Source of the DNA: Bartonella sp. MM73XJBT.G
GTDB lineage: Bacteria > Pseudomonadota > Alphaproteobacteria > Rhizobiales > Rhizobiaceae
Length of the DNA: 47,148 nt
NCBI RefSeq assembly: GCF_028618435.1
Contig: NZ_JAQISW010000016.1
Coordinates: forward strand, 1 to 47,148
Direction of reading: 5' to 3'
Of the stretch, positions 36,063 through 45,643 are shown piece by piece (position 1 is the first letter of the stretch; every line of letters begins with the position of its first letter). Both the position numbers and the translations under genes were made by a program. The notes beneath the pieces were generated by a model, which worked only from the letters and a program-made list of their open reading frames with translations, was not told the DNA's origin and did no database searches.

Positions 36063-38642
36063 TTATGTTTCAGGTGCAAAATCCAAACGATCCCCTTGTT
36101 TTGTCACTCTCACCACTGTGTCATCGTGAATTTCTCCAAACAAGATTTTTTCTGCGAGCGGATCTTGAATTTCCTTTTGGATAATCCGTTTAAGGGGGCG
36201 TGCCCCATAAAGGGGATCATAGCCTTTATCGGCAAGGAATTGTCGCACTTCTGGTTTGATATGCAAGGTTATGTTGCGTTCATTGAGCAAACTTTGCAAA
36301 TGCTGTATCTGGATATCCACAATGGCCTCCATATCTTTGCGTTGCAACCGCTGAAAAAGAATAATCTCATCAATACGGTTTAAAAACTCCGGACGGAAAG
36401 CGGTTTTGACAACATTCATCACATCGTCTTTTGCTTGATCAACCGTTTGTCCTTCCGGCAAAGCGGTTAAAAATTCAGCACCAAGATTAGAGGTCATAAT
36501 CAACAAAGTATTACGAAAATCGACCGTTCTTCCTTGACTATCGGTCAAGCGCCCTTCATCCAACACTTGCAATAACAAATTAAAGATATCCGGATGCGCC
36601 TTTTCAATTTCATCAAAGAGAATAACTTGATAAGGTCTTCTTCGTACAGCCTCTGTCAGTACGCCCCCTTCTTCATATCCGACATATCCAGGGGGTGCCC
36701 CAATGAGCCGTGCTCCAGCATGCTTTTCCATATATTCCGACATATCAATACGCAACATAGCATTGGGATCTTGAAAAAGAAAAGCGGCGAGAGCTTTTGT
36801 GAGTTCGGTTTTTCCCACACCGGTAGGGCCTAAGAACATAAAGGAACCGAGGGGACGATTAGGATCTTGCAACCCAGCCCGCGCTCTCCGAACAGCCCGC
36901 GCCACCGCTTGAACCGCTTCACCCTGCCCCACGACACGGGTTGCAATTTCATCTTCCATGCGCAAGAGCGCTTCGCGTTCTGCTTCCAACATCCGATCAA
37001 CAGGAATACCAGTCCAGCGTGAAACGATCCGCGCGACATGTTCAGCGGTCACCGTTTCTTCAACGAGATGATTTTGCTGATCATCATTTTCAGCTAAAGT
37101 CAATTGTTTTTCAAGTTCCGGAATAACACTATAAGCCAGTTCCCCAGCGCGTTGGAATTGTCCATCCCGTTGTGCAATGGCCAAAGCATTGCGCGCTTCT
37201 TCGAGTTGTTTTTTCAAATCAGCCGCATGTCCTAATTTTTGTTTTTCAGCCTGCCAAGCTGTTGTCATCTCAGCGGACTGTTGTTCCAATGTTTTGAGTT
37301 CTTCCTGCACATTGTTCAAACGTTCTTTTGCTGTAGGTTCAACATCTGTTTTCAAAGCTTCCCGTTCGATTTTCAACTGTAAAATTCGCCGATCCAGCGC
37401 ATCTAATTCTTCCGGCTTTGAATCAACCTGCATACGCAAGCGTGCAGCGGCTTCATCGATCAGATCAATGGCTTTATCGGGCAAGAAACGATCGGTAATA
37501 TAACGAGAAGAGAGTCGAGCAGCCGCAATCAAAGCGCTGTCTGCCAAACGCACTTTGTGGTGTTGTTCATATTTTTCTTTAATTCCGCGCAAAATAGAAA
37601 TTGTATCCTCCAGCGATGGCTCAGAGACAAAGACCGGTTGAAAACGTCTAGCAAGAGCAGCATCTTTTTCGACATATTTTCGATATTCATCCAGGGTTGT
37701 CGCGCCCACACAATGGAGCTCTCCACGGGCAAGAGCCGGCTTTAACAAATTGGAAGCATCCATAGGACCATCAGATTTTCCAGCCCCCACAAGGTTATGC
37801 AATTCATCAATAAAAAGAATAATTTGCCCATTTTCAGCTTGCACCTCAGCCAATACCGCTTTAAGACGTTCTTCAAATTCCCCGCGATATTTTGCACCGG
37901 CAATAAGCGCGCCCATATCCAAAGCATAGAGTTGTTTATCGCGCAAAGTTTCTGGAACATCGCCATTGATAATGCGCAGCGCCAACCCTTCCACAATAGC
38001 GGTTTTTCCCACCCCTGGTTCTCCGATCAGCACAGGATTATTTTTCGTCCGCCGTGAGAGCACCTGAATGGTGCGTCGAATTTCTTCTTCTCGCCCAATG
38101 ACAGGGTCGAGTTTTCCCTCACGTGCATCTTTTGTGAGATCACGGGCATATTTTTGCAAGGCATCATATTGACCCTCCGCATGGCGGCTTGTCGCTGTTT
38201 TTCCTTTGCGCAAATCATTAATTGCCTGATTAAGCGCCTGCGGGGTCAAGCCCGCCTTTGTTAGAATATCAGCTGTTTTTGCAGACTTTTCCATCAACAG
38301 TGCTTGCAACATGCGCTCGACAGTAACAAATTGATCACCGGCTTTTTGTGCGAGTTCCTCCGCCAGCGCGAAGACTTTTGCCACCGGCTGCGAGAGATAG
38401 AGTTGTCCATTTCCCCCCTGCACTTTTGGCAAAGCTTCGAGTGCTTCTTTAAGCGCTTTTTGAATAAGCTTGAGATCTCCCCCTGCTTTTTGGATAAGCG
38501 ATGCTGCCAATCCTTGCGAATCATCTAACAACACTTTCAAGAAATGTTCCGGCATAAACTGCTGATGATCAGAAGAGAGAGCGTTATTTTGTGCTGATTG
38601 TAAAAACCCCTGCACGCGTTCGCTATATTTTTCCAAGTTCAT
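36063..38642 (-). CDS. clpB: ClpB disaggregase
   Basis: An 859-residue AAA+ chaperone that, with DnaK, pulls proteins out of aggregates after heat stress. Domains in order: Clp N-domain repeats (about 1-145), first AAA+ module with Walker A GEPGVGKT (about 205) and Walker [15 protein letters not shown] (about 275), the long middle coiled coil (about 405-525), second AAA+ module with GPTGVGKT (about 605), [12 protein letters not shown] and sensor NLGAEF, and the C-terminal small domain ([16 protein letters not shown]). Length is normal. AGAAAGGAAAAAA precedes the ATG. It is monocistronic here. I could not recognise a sigma-32 promoter upstream with confidence. Confidence 0.97.
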   Translation of the reverse strand: MNLEKYSERVQGFLQSAQNNALSSDHQQFMPEHFLKVLLDDSQGLAASLIQKAGGDLKLIQKALKEALEALPKVQGGNGQLYLSQPVAKVFALAEELAQKAGDQFVTVERMLQALLMEKSAKTADILTKAGLTPQALNQAINDLRKGKTATSRHAEGQYDALQKYARDLTKDAREGKLDPVIGREEEIRRTIQVLSRRTKNNPVLIGEPGVGKTAIVEGLALRIINGDVPETLRDKQLYALDMGALIAGAKYRGEFEERLKAVLAEVQAENGQIILFIDELHNLVGAGKSDGPMDASNLLKPALARGELHCVGATTLDEYRKYVEKDAALARRFQPVFVSEPSLEDTISILRGIKEKYEQHHKVRLADSALIAAARLSSRYITDRFLPDKAIDLIDEAAARLRMQVDSKPEELDALDRRILQLKIEREALKTDVEPTAKERLNNVQEELKTLEQQSAEMTTAWQAEKQKLGHAADLKKQLEEARNALAIAQRDGQFQRAGELAYSVIPELEKQLTLAENDDQQNHLVEETVTAEHVARIVSRWTGIPVDRMLEAEREALLRMEDEIATRVVGQGEAVQAVARAVRRARAGLQDPNRPLGSFMFLGPTGVGKTELTKALAAFLFQDPNAMLRIDMSEYMEKHAGARLIGAPPGYVGYEEGGVLTEAVRRRPYQVILFDEIEKAHPDIFNLLLQVLDEGRLTDSQGRTVDFRNTLLIMTSNLGAEFLTALPEGQTVDQAKDDVMNVVKTAFRPEFLNRIDEIILFQRLQRKDMEAIVDIQIQHLQSLLNERNITLHIKPEVRQFLADKGYDPLYGARPLKRIIQKEIQDPLAEKILFGEIHDDTVVRVTKQGDRLDFAPET

Positions 38643-39455
38643 TTTTTTCCTTTCTCAGAGCAACTGCATCCTTTTTTTCATCATCGCTCCAGCCCTTTTA
38701 TTTTCTAAAAAACACTAAATCAAAAGCTCTCCCCAGCATGTCATAAAGACTGCCTCACCACACGAACACCAGAAACGTTAAAGCATGAAGAACTGTCGTG
38801 TTAAAATGAATATGGGATGTGATCTAAACGAGTGCAAGAGCAAAAATATGAAAGAAAAAATAAGGACAAGCAACGCGCGCAAAAAAGCATCATAGAACCA
38901 GAAGATAAAAGATTTTTCAAAAAAAGCGCGCTCCCAAAATGACCTCATCGCTTACGACAAATGAGCCCCCATCATTCTTTAAAAAACATTCAGGAAAACG
39001 CCTTCAAGAAGAACATGAAAGCGCCCCTTAAAAAAATTGACTTTACCCCGCCCTACGTCCCCTTCCATCAACACCCACATAAATCTTTCCCCCAAACCTC
39101 TGATCCCATTCCACGCCATAGTCCCCCCCCAAATCTTGCACAAAGCATCACGCCTCCACGGCTTACCCCACCCTCTTCACAGATCCACGTCTTTACGCTT
39201 TCCTATTTTCACTCAAAAGCCACCAACGAAAGACTCACACTCCTGCGCTACTCAGGACACAGCCACTTGGTAAACAACACAACACTTTAAACGCCTCTAT
39301 CTTGAGATCCACCGCCCTTGGGGGAGGCGATGCGACAAAAGGTGTAAACAAGCAAGCTCCACAATCCACGCACACAAAAAAAGCACCTTACAAAAAAGCA
39401 CCTTAAATGTGTAAAGCGATAGAGCTGATATCACCACAATTCAAAGATCAGTGTT
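38643..39455. other. Non-coding stretch upstream of clpB
   Basis: No supported gene in 810 bases. It includes C-rich sequence and dispersed repeat copy 5. The clpB promoter must lie at its left edge. Confidence 0.45.
39177..39215 (+). repeat. Dispersed non-coding repeat, copy 5
   Basis: TTCACAGATCCACGTCTTTA then CGCTTTC and TTTTCACTCAAAA; most similar to copy 6 near 43091. Confidence 0.85.
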
Positions 39456-39712
39456 TTACGCCATGATAGGATCAATGAACGCGCTGTCTTTTAGAAGAAC
39501 AGAGCGCCACCCATTTGCACATTCACAGGCTTGTTTTAAAGAAACATCTCGCAACGCACCCAAGCCCATTTCACGACGCCGCCCGTAAATGGTATAACGG
39601 TAAATCCATTGAGCACCACCATCTTTACGCTTATGAAGTAACAAGCCAGCACACCATCACACTATTTGCCAGCCCCCAATGTTGCGACAGCCCTTGCATT
39701 AAGACGGTTCAT
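39456..39712 (-). pseudogene. Tyrosine integrase N-terminal remnant, copy B
   Basis: From an ATG at 39712 the frame reads NRLNARAVATLGAGK then TAG (39662-39664), the same amber position as copy A. Two extra bases shift the frame just after. The next stretch, MLLHKRKDGGAQWIYRYTIYGRRREMGLGALRDVSLKQA in its own frame, is the DUF4102 arm-binding domain. No catalytic domain follows. Confidence 0.85.
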
Positions 39713-39895
39713 CAGAGCTATTTTTAGTCCTTTCTTATACAAATTTGATCCACACACCAGCCCCACTTGTGATGTGCAAGCGTGTGTTTTTAATTGATTC
39801 AAGATAGACAAGTTTGAAATGAGAGAATCTTACATTATTCGGGACTCTCATTCAATATGAATAACGCTAAATTATCATTATAAATCAATGTCTTT
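39456..39895 (-). repeat. Dispersed repeat pair, copy B
   Basis: Partner of 11778-12200, same orientation. The similarity includes the region upstream of the integrase start up to the ATGAATAACGCTA block and ends close to the 3' end of the MFS transporter gene. Confidence 0.85.
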
Positions 39896-39937
39896 TAGAA
39901 AACAGAAACGACATGGAGATCTCAAATCGCTCAATGA

Positions 39938-41161
39938 TCATTCTCGACTGTCGTGTGAAGGGAGCGTTTTACTTTTTTTAATTTTTATAACACCAGTCAT
40001 TCCAGTAGCAATAATGAAGGCCGACATCGTTAAAAAAGAGCCCATTAATCCAACGAGTGCAAAAAGTCCAGCAATAAGGCCAGACACGGCTTCCGCAGAA
40101 TTTGCGAGGGTTGAAAAGGTTCCAAAGCTCTTTCCAAAATCTTCACGACGAGAATATAATTGAAGCGCTGAGACTAAACTAATATCCACAAATGTCCCCG
40201 TAAAGCCTAAAACACAAGCGAACACGAGAAGGAGTTTTAAAGAAAGGATTGCTGCCAAAGGCATAACAAACAAAACACCCCCATAAAGAATCCAAAAGAT
40301 CATAAGCTTTAATGATGTAACATTGACGATCATTTTATGATAGAACAAACCACCTATAATCGTTCCCACAGCCATGAGAGAAAAAAGTGAACTCACAAAG
40401 CTTTCCTCTCCCCCTATAGAGAGGACAAAAGCTGGAATTAAAAATCTTAAAATTGCCCCCGTAAAGAGAATAGCAAACGCCGATCCAACGAGCGTAATAA
40501 ATAAATTATTATTTTCAGTAGAAATAGCTTTAAGATAAGAAGCTGTTTCCCGATAAATTTTTATAAAATTAAATGAGTTACTCTCATTTGAATTTAAATT
40601 CATGAGATTCAATAACAGGATAATAGAAATAAAGTAGGTAAAAAAATCAAAAATGAGGACGGTGGATTTATTGGCTAAAAAAAGCAGGAGAGAACAAACT
40701 AAAGGACCAATGACGGCGGCAATTTCATTGATAATTTGTGCAAGGCTATTTGCCTTTGTCAAATCCTTGATTACAAACATTTTCAGGATAGCCGCTTGAA
40801 AGCTTGGTTGAAAAATACTTCTTCCGATTGTTGTACCTATTGCGGCCAAAACAAGCACAATAATATTTGCAGTCCCCGTTATAGTAGTTATAAACACGAA
40901 GAATGCGGCGAATAATCTCACCACTTCACTGCAGATCATATTTTTCTTCAAAGAAAAATTATCTGCACACCAACCGCCTATAGGACCAAAAAAGAGAAAA
41001 GGGATAAATCGAAAAAAATACACCAGACCAATCAAAAAGGCATTATCTGTTACGTCTAAAACAAGTAAAACAAAAACGACTTCATAAGCATAATCACCAA
41101 CTTTAGAAATAAAGAGAGAAGAAAAGAGAGCTAATGGACTCTTTTTTAAAAATAACTTCAT
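39938..41161 (-). CDS. MFS transporter
   Basis: A 407-residue protein with about twelve membrane segments. It has the major-facilitator loop between helices 2 and 3 (FGPIGGWCADNFSLKKNMI), a long central loop (about 190-210) with NSNESNSF, and a second-half repeat with LYSRREDFGKSFGTFSTLANSAEAVSG. It resembles the MFS_3-like exporters, so drug or siderophore export is conceivable, but no substrate can be assigned. I start it at ATG 41161; a GTG three codons earlier is also possible, both behind GGGTGGGTG. No partner genes are adjacent. Confidence 0.8.
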   Translation of the reverse strand: MKLFLKKSPLALFSSLFISKVGDYAYEVVFVLLVLDVTDNAFLIGLVYFFRFIPFLFFGPIGGWCADNFSLKKNMICSEVVRLFAAFFVFITTITGTANIIVLVLAAIGTTIGRSIFQPSFQAAILKMFVIKDLTKANSLAQIINEIAAVIGPLVCSLLLFLANKSTVLIFDFFTYFISIILLLNLMNLNSNESNSFNFIKIYRETASYLKAISTENNNLFITLVGSAFAILFTGAILRFLIPAFVLSIGGEESFVSSLFSLMAVGTIIGGLFYHKMIVNVTSLKLMIFWILYGGVLFVMPLAAILSLKLLLVFACVLGFTGTFVDISLVSALQLYSRREDFGKSFGTFSTLANSAEAVSGLIAGLFALVGLMGSFLTMSAFIIATGMTGVIKIKKSKTLPSHDSRE

Positions 41162-41427
41162 ATCACCCACCCGACATTAAACTTTTCTACCATTAAAGTT
41201 CCCCGCCCTTTCATACAATTGGTGATATGAACTTCAAAGGGACACCCAATGAGTTGTCAAAATATCCCCGCTAAGTATCTCATACCCTGATAATCGACCT
41301 GTAAAGAACATTTTTTCATAAAAAAAGAGAATAATTCTTAAAGCGCCAAAAAATATTTTTCACCTTTAAAATGTTTTCATTTTTCTTGCCAATCTTTTAA
41401 AATTCCTTTATTGATGAGCACGTGTTT

Positions 41428-41450
41428 TTGATCGTCCACGCAACGGTCAA
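41428..41450 (+). promoter_or_regulatory. Conserved dyad ahead of Brt leader 3
   Basis: The same 23-base block as in the other two loci, while flanking bases on both sides have diverged. That contrast marks it as functional. Confidence 0.6.
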
Positions 41451-41455
41451 ATAGG

Positions 41456-41638
41456 GATCTAAAAGCCCGAAATCTTAATACATAAATTTATCCCGCTTTG
41501 CAGGTATCCCGGAATTCCGGGAGATTTTGCTATGTCCAGGTGCTTAACAGCACTAAAAGCAAAAAGCTGATTAAGCTCAGTACTTTTAGACTCCCGGAAT
41601 ACCAATGCGAGGGCGCTCGCAACCGGAGGGGGCTTAAC
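41456..41638 (+). ncRNA. Brt-type structured leader RNA, copy 3
   Basis: More diverged than copies 1 and 2. The long-range helix is now CTTAAT (41474-41479) with ATTAAG (41570-41575); CTAAAAG (41459-41465) and CTTTTAG (41583-41589) are unchanged. The palindrome CCCGGAATTCCGGG and its downstream complement are intact, but its T-run is shorter (four T residues after AGA). The early ACCCAC hairpin has become imperfect (CCCGC/GCAGG). Confidence 0.78.
41508..41528 (+). terminator. Terminator-like palindrome within Brt leader 3
   Basis: CCCGG-AATT-CCGGG followed by AGA and four T residues; probably weaker than the other two. Confidence 0.4.
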
Positions 41639-42028
41639 ATGCAAACTAAAAATCCACAGTTTCAAACCAAAAACCCACATTTTATTGATATTTTAATCGG
41701 CAAAAGAATTCGTCACAGACGCATTGCCATGGGGCTTACTCAAAAGACATGAGAAAGCTTTTTAGGGGTGAGTTTCCAACAAATTCAAAAATATGAAAAA
41801 GGGTTAAACCGTGTAAGCGCCAAATGTTTACTGGAAATCGCTACAAAACTAGAAGTTCCAATAAGCTTTTTTTATGCAGATATTGTCACAAAAGATATGA
41901 CTACAAAAGACCATCACACACATGATGATCAGGAAATCTATAGCGCAAAAGAACACGCTCTTTTAAAAAACTTTAGAGAGCTTACCCACAAAAAACAGCA
42001 AGCAATTTGGTGTCTAATCTCTGATTAG
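41639..42028 (+). pseudogene. Trp-type XRE regulator, copy 3, with in-frame stop
   Basis: It starts at ATG behind GGAGGGGG and has a duplicated KNPQFQTKNPHF segment not present in the other copies. A TGA at 41750-41752 interrupts helix 2-3 of the helix-turn-helix (LTQKT-stop-ESFLGVSFQQIQKYEKG). The frame continues unbroken after the stop to 42028 and is otherwise well conserved, so the stop is probably recent or GGA was the ancestral codon. Restart within the frame would remove half of the DNA-binding domain. Confidence 0.85.
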
Positions 42029-42359
42029 ATAAAAGCGCATAGAAACATTCTTCGCGCATATTCCCCCAGCTTAAAATTTCCCCATGCTGGGTATCACCAA
42101 ATCCCAAACGATGATATTTTACAACATTGTAGGATATCCCCAATTGTAGGATATAACCAGACCTCAAATGACGCTGTTTTACACCCTCATAGAGGAACAT
42201 CCCTCCTAAGAATAACCAACATCACAGTCTCAAGACCTTCTACCATTCTCAGCAGAATTTTATCTGATTTAACGGATCTACAGTTTCACTTCTTAAGGCG
42301 ATTTTTCTGCCAACATTTCTTTATGATCTCCTTCTTTTAGACAAACCACCAAAGGGATT
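42029..42359. other. Non-coding gap
   Basis: No supported gene. Contains two near copies of a TTTTACA-C-(T/C)-GTAGGATAT-type motif near 42115-42150 and nothing else recognisable. Confidence 0.4.
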
Positions 42360-42749
42360 TCATCTCTTATAAGTACGGAAATAATAACGTGTTACTCCAG
42401 CCTCATCATAAAAGACAGTAGACAGAAGACCTATACTTGTTGGCATTATTTGATAAGTCAAAATGATACCATTTTGCTGTTTATTTGGTTGATCTGTATA
42501 AATCACACGATATCCATTACGTTGCAACAGATCGATAAATAAAGGCGCAAAATGATCTTCTCTTTTGCTTCTTTTCACAATAAGCGTTGTATGAGCTGGC
42601 GGTAAAGAATGTTTAAGATTGTGAACAAAATCATGAGCAATTAATTTTATATCAGAGTTGGTAACATTTCGATCAACATAATTTGCATGATTCATAGATG
42701 CGCAACCAGCCACCAACACAAGCGGTAACGGTAATAAATATCTTGACAT
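42360..42749 (-). CDS. TrbH-like conjugal transfer lipoprotein
   Basis: A 129-residue lipoprotein. The signal ends in the lipobox LVAGC (lipidated C16). The mature part has DFVHNLKHSLPPAHTTLIV, FIDLLQRNGYRVIYTD and the C-terminal LTYQIMPTSIGLLSTVFYDEAGVTRYYFRTYKR. That pattern, an N-terminal helix, two strands and a final T-R-x-Y/F, resembles TrbH of trb-type conjugation systems. GAGAGGGGG lies seven bases before the ATG. No other trb gene is within the window, so it is an orphan, either a remnant of a lost transfer island or a recruited outer-membrane lipoprotein. Confidence 0.6.
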   Translation of the reverse strand: MSRYLLPLPLVLVAGCASMNHANYVDRNVTNSDIKLIAHDFVHNLKHSLPPAHTTLIVKRSKREDHFAPLFIDLLQRNGYRVIYTDQPNKQQNGIILTYQIMPTSIGLLSTVFYDEAGVTRYYFRTYKR

Positions 42750-43090
42750 CTTAAACCCCCTCTCAATTGTATCCTCTCCTAAGGCGTTCTTAAACCAAAA
42801 GTTAAGAACACCTTTGCTAATAAAGAGTATTAACAGTGTATCGGTTTGTAATCAAGGGATTATAAATTAATTTTTCACGCAATAAAAAATAGCGACTTTC
42901 TCTGATAGCCCTCAAAGCTTATCCATATAGTGATGCTTCACATACAAAATATATATATTAAAAGTACATAAAACACAGGGAAGGCATAGCGTACCCTTAT
43001 GCTATAGGGCACTTATTTTCACACTATTGCGTATCAATAAAGCCTCCACAAAGCATCCACTCCTCCACGGCTTAAAACAACCCCACCTTT

Positions 43091-43140
43091 TTCACAGATC
43101 CACGTCTCTACGCTTTTATATTTTCACTCAAAATCCACCA
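43091..43140 (+). repeat. Dispersed non-coding repeat, copy 6
   Basis: TTCACAGATCCACGTCTCTA, CGCTTTTATATTTTCAC and ACCAACGAAAC; shares its tail with copy 5. Confidence 0.85.
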
Positions 43141-43225
43141 ACGAAACTCCAACCCAGCACCAAACAATCCCCCTTCAAAAAGCAAATTCCCCCCACAAGA
43201 CAAAACCTCCCACTCCCGCACCACT

Positions 43226-43281
43226 TCTGTAAACAAAAGTCTGTAAACAAAGGTCTGTAAACAAAAGTCTATAAACAACAC
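43226..43281. repeat. 14-bp tandem repeat, four copies
   Basis: TCTGTAAACAAAAG repeated at 43226, 43240, 43254 and, degraded, at 43268. A single unit of the same sequence (TTTTGTAAACAAAGATCT) occurs in the other composite repeats, for example near 46558. Confidence 0.9.
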
Positions 43282-43503
43282 CCCAGCCTCTTACCCCCCA
43301 CACGCCCTCTCTCAAATCATCCCTCTCTCAACGATAATTCTTTTAAAAGGCGCTATTAAAAGGCGATGAACAAATCTCACAACACACTCTCTCACAAAAA
43401 ACACTTTAATGTATAAATCTATATATAAATCTATTGTCCAATATCGCGCTCACAGAACGGTGTTTTAGGGCATGATAGGATACTTGTTTCATTGATGAGT
43501 AAA

Positions 43504-43950
43504 TCATTTAGAAGAAACAATTGATAAAGAACTGTTGACCAATATTCTGATCCCCAATAAACAGAATAATCCCATCATTCCAGAAAGAAGAAATAACTTC
43601 CCCGAAGAAGTGTGATCTAAAACAAAGGCTCCCATAAATGGCGCCACCAACATCGCTAAATTTTGTATAGACTGCACCCATCCAGAAGCAACCCCAATTT
43701 GTTCATTAAAATTGGTTACCAGATAAACGTTAGAAGATATGGAAAAGTAAGCACTAACCATTCCAATGAGAAAAAAACAGAGCAACAAAGTCTCAATATG
43801 GAGTAAGTCTAAGTAAAAAAAACACACTGAGATCATGACAAAACAAATCATTGTCAACATTGCTGGCATTAACAATTCCGATATTTTGCCTGTAAGGGGT
43901 TTATGCTTTGATTTTTTTACACTCCAAAACCCATAATATTGACCTCTCAC
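43504..43950 (-). pseudogene. C-terminal fragment of an MFS transporter
   Basis: 148 codons covering about four membrane segments (roughly residues 27-50, 53-75, 88-112 and 118-140) with NFNEQIGVASGWVQSIQNLAMLVAPFMGAF, typical of the last third of an MFS protein. No N-terminal half precedes it, and the first dozen codons are not protein-like. It differs from the intact transporter at 39938 and is not a copy of it. Confidence 0.7.
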
Positions 43951-44263
43951 CTCAAAAGATGTAGATTCCTAACAGTACTAGTGTTATGAAACAGTCCAAC
44001 TTCTTTCAGCGGATTCCTATTATTATCTACTTATGCGATTCACTTGCATAAAACTCCCCTCCTTTTTTCTATCTTCCCAACATCTCTTTCAACTTTATGC
44101 TTTTTTCACTAACCCTTCCCCTAAACTCAAGTATCCAGAGTTTTTTCTGCCCCCCCCCCCAAGTTTTCCTTAGAAAGCTCAGCACCACTGAGATACTGCA
44201 ACCCTATTCCCCCCAAGCCTTACCCAATAGGCAAAACTCACACAATCTCCACCATAGCCCCCT
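43951..44263. other. Non-coding gap
   Basis: No gene. A run of eleven C residues lies at 44151-44161, a candidate variable homopolymer. Confidence 0.45.
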
Positions 44264-44560
44264 TTATTCTTCTTCATCACTAACCTGTGGAGGTGGAGGA
44301 AGGATATAAGCCCCTGAAAGCCAGCGATTAAGATCAATGGCGCGGCATCGGGTGGAGCAAAAAGGATAAGCAGATTTTTGAGACATCTGACCACAAATAG
44401 GACAAGGATGCGCAGGACGAGTCTCTTTTGGCAAATTGGGCTCTTTTTGCTCAGAGCATTCTTTTGGACTATGGCGCTTCCTTTGGCTTTGAGATGTCTG
44501 TATTTTCTCCTCTTTCATTAAATTTTCTTCTGTTTTTATTTTTTCATTTTTGCTTTGCAC
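44264..44560 (-). CDS. yacG: YacG, zinc-binding DNA gyrase inhibitor
   Basis: The C-terminal 55 residues are the YacG fold: CPICGQ and FCSTRCRAIDLNRWLSGAY give the four zinc cysteines (C-x2-C, then C-x3-C). The first 45 residues are a charged, low-complexity extension not found in most family members, which are about 60-70 residues long. The first codon is GTG; an ATG at 44518 is an alternative. It follows maf on the same strand by 57 bases, the usual alphaproteobacterial order. Confidence 0.85.
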   Translation of the reverse strand: MQSKNEKIKTEENLMKEEKIQTSQSQRKRHSPKECSEQKEPNLPKETRPAHPCPICGQMSQKSAYPFCSTRCRAIDLNRWLSGAYILPPPPQVSDEEE

Positions 44561-44617
44561 TTTTTTCTACACTTTTTGCTGCTCTTTACCCTGCATGGCT
44601 CTTATCTTAAAGTTTTT

Positions 44618-45349
44618 CTACTGCATTTCTTCAGTCCACTGAGCGTAAAGTGGATAGTGATAAGCGGTCAAGAGATCGGCGGTTTCAGCCAAAGGCAATC
44701 CCACGACATTCGAATAAGAGCCTGCAATATAGACCACAAAAGCCCCTGCTTTTCCTTGGATAGCATAGCCACCCGCTTTCCCTTGCCATTCTCCTGAAGT
44801 AAGGTAAGCCTTCATCATAGGAGAGGTTAAGCGTCTAAAACGAACACGGCTTTCAACCAATTTTACGGTTATTTTTCCCTTTTCATTCAAAGCACAAATG
44901 CCGCCATAGACTTTGTGCACCCTTCCAGAAAGGAAACGTAAACATTCATAAGCCTCATCCTCGCTTTCTGGTTTGGGAAGAATAGTGCGCCCCACCGCCA
45001 CCACCGTATCAGCCGCCAAGATAATCATTTTCTGCGCAGATAGTTTTTTGTAAACATTCTGCAATTTTTCTTGAAGGTTCTGATTTTCTTGAGGGGTGTG
45101 ACTCTCTTGGGCGGGGTTTTGATTTTCTTGGGATTTTTGAGCACACCAGTGCAAGAGAGCTTGCGCTTTGAGTGCTTTTTCTTTTGCCAAACGTTTGGCA
45201 AGGTTTGCGGGATGTTCTTTTAATTTTGGCGTTTCATCAATATCGCTTGCATAAACCTGTTGGGGCTCAATACCCATTTGCGCTAAGAGCATTAAACGCC
45301 GTGGCGAAGCGGAGGCAAGCACCAAATGAATTGCTTCCCCCAAATGCAT
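44618..45349 (-). CDS. maf: Maf-family nucleotide pyrophosphatase
   Basis: A 243-residue protein starting at ATG 45349 behind GGGGG. It opens with the family signature HLVLASASPRRLMLL, then ASDIDETP, LAKEKALKAQ, ILAADTVVAVG (catalytic Asp) and GRVHKVYGGICAL, and ends with GGYAIQGKAGAFVVYIAGSYSNVVGLPL. Maf proteins hydrolyse non-canonical or canonical NTPs. An insertion of about 35 residues, rich in Gln, Glu and Asn (QENQNPAQES, PQENQNLQEK), sits between the second helix and the catalytic strand and makes the protein longer than the usual 190-200 residues. An upstream start near 45406 also has a good ribosome binding site. Confidence 0.9.
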   Translation of the reverse strand: MHLGEAIHLVLASASPRRLMLLAQMGIEPQQVYASDIDETPKLKEHPANLAKRLAKEKALKAQALLHWCAQKSQENQNPAQESHTPQENQNLQEKLQNVYKKLSAQKMIILAADTVVAVGRTILPKPESEDEAYECLRFLSGRVHKVYGGICALNEKGKITVKLVESRVRFRRLTSPMMKAYLTSGEWQGKAGGYAIQGKAGAFVVYIAGSYSNVVGLPLAETADLLTAYHYPLYAQWTEEMQ

Positions 45350-45643
45350 TTTTCCCCCAAGCTTTTCTGCCCAACGTTTTTCCCCCCACTCTTTTATCAT
45401 TTTCATTTCCACCCCTTGTCAAAATCGGCTTATCTCTTACCCCATTTTAAGCGCCATTGATCTCCTTATTCTTTATTCTTTTTGTGCCCCTAGATTTTAC
45501 GCCTTTTCAAGGTCATTTTAAACATTCGCTTTTTCTCATGTTAGAGAAAGTACCCTCGTTAGAGAAAGCCCCTTCAAGGTCTGTTAAAAATAACAGAAGG
45601 AATATTGTAACTTTTACAAAAAAGCGCAGGATCACCCATGAGA

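Larger units (their letters stand above)
42750..43503. other. Non-coding gap
   Basis: 750 bases with no gene. Holds dispersed repeat copy 6 and a 14-base tandem repeat. Confidence 0.5.
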
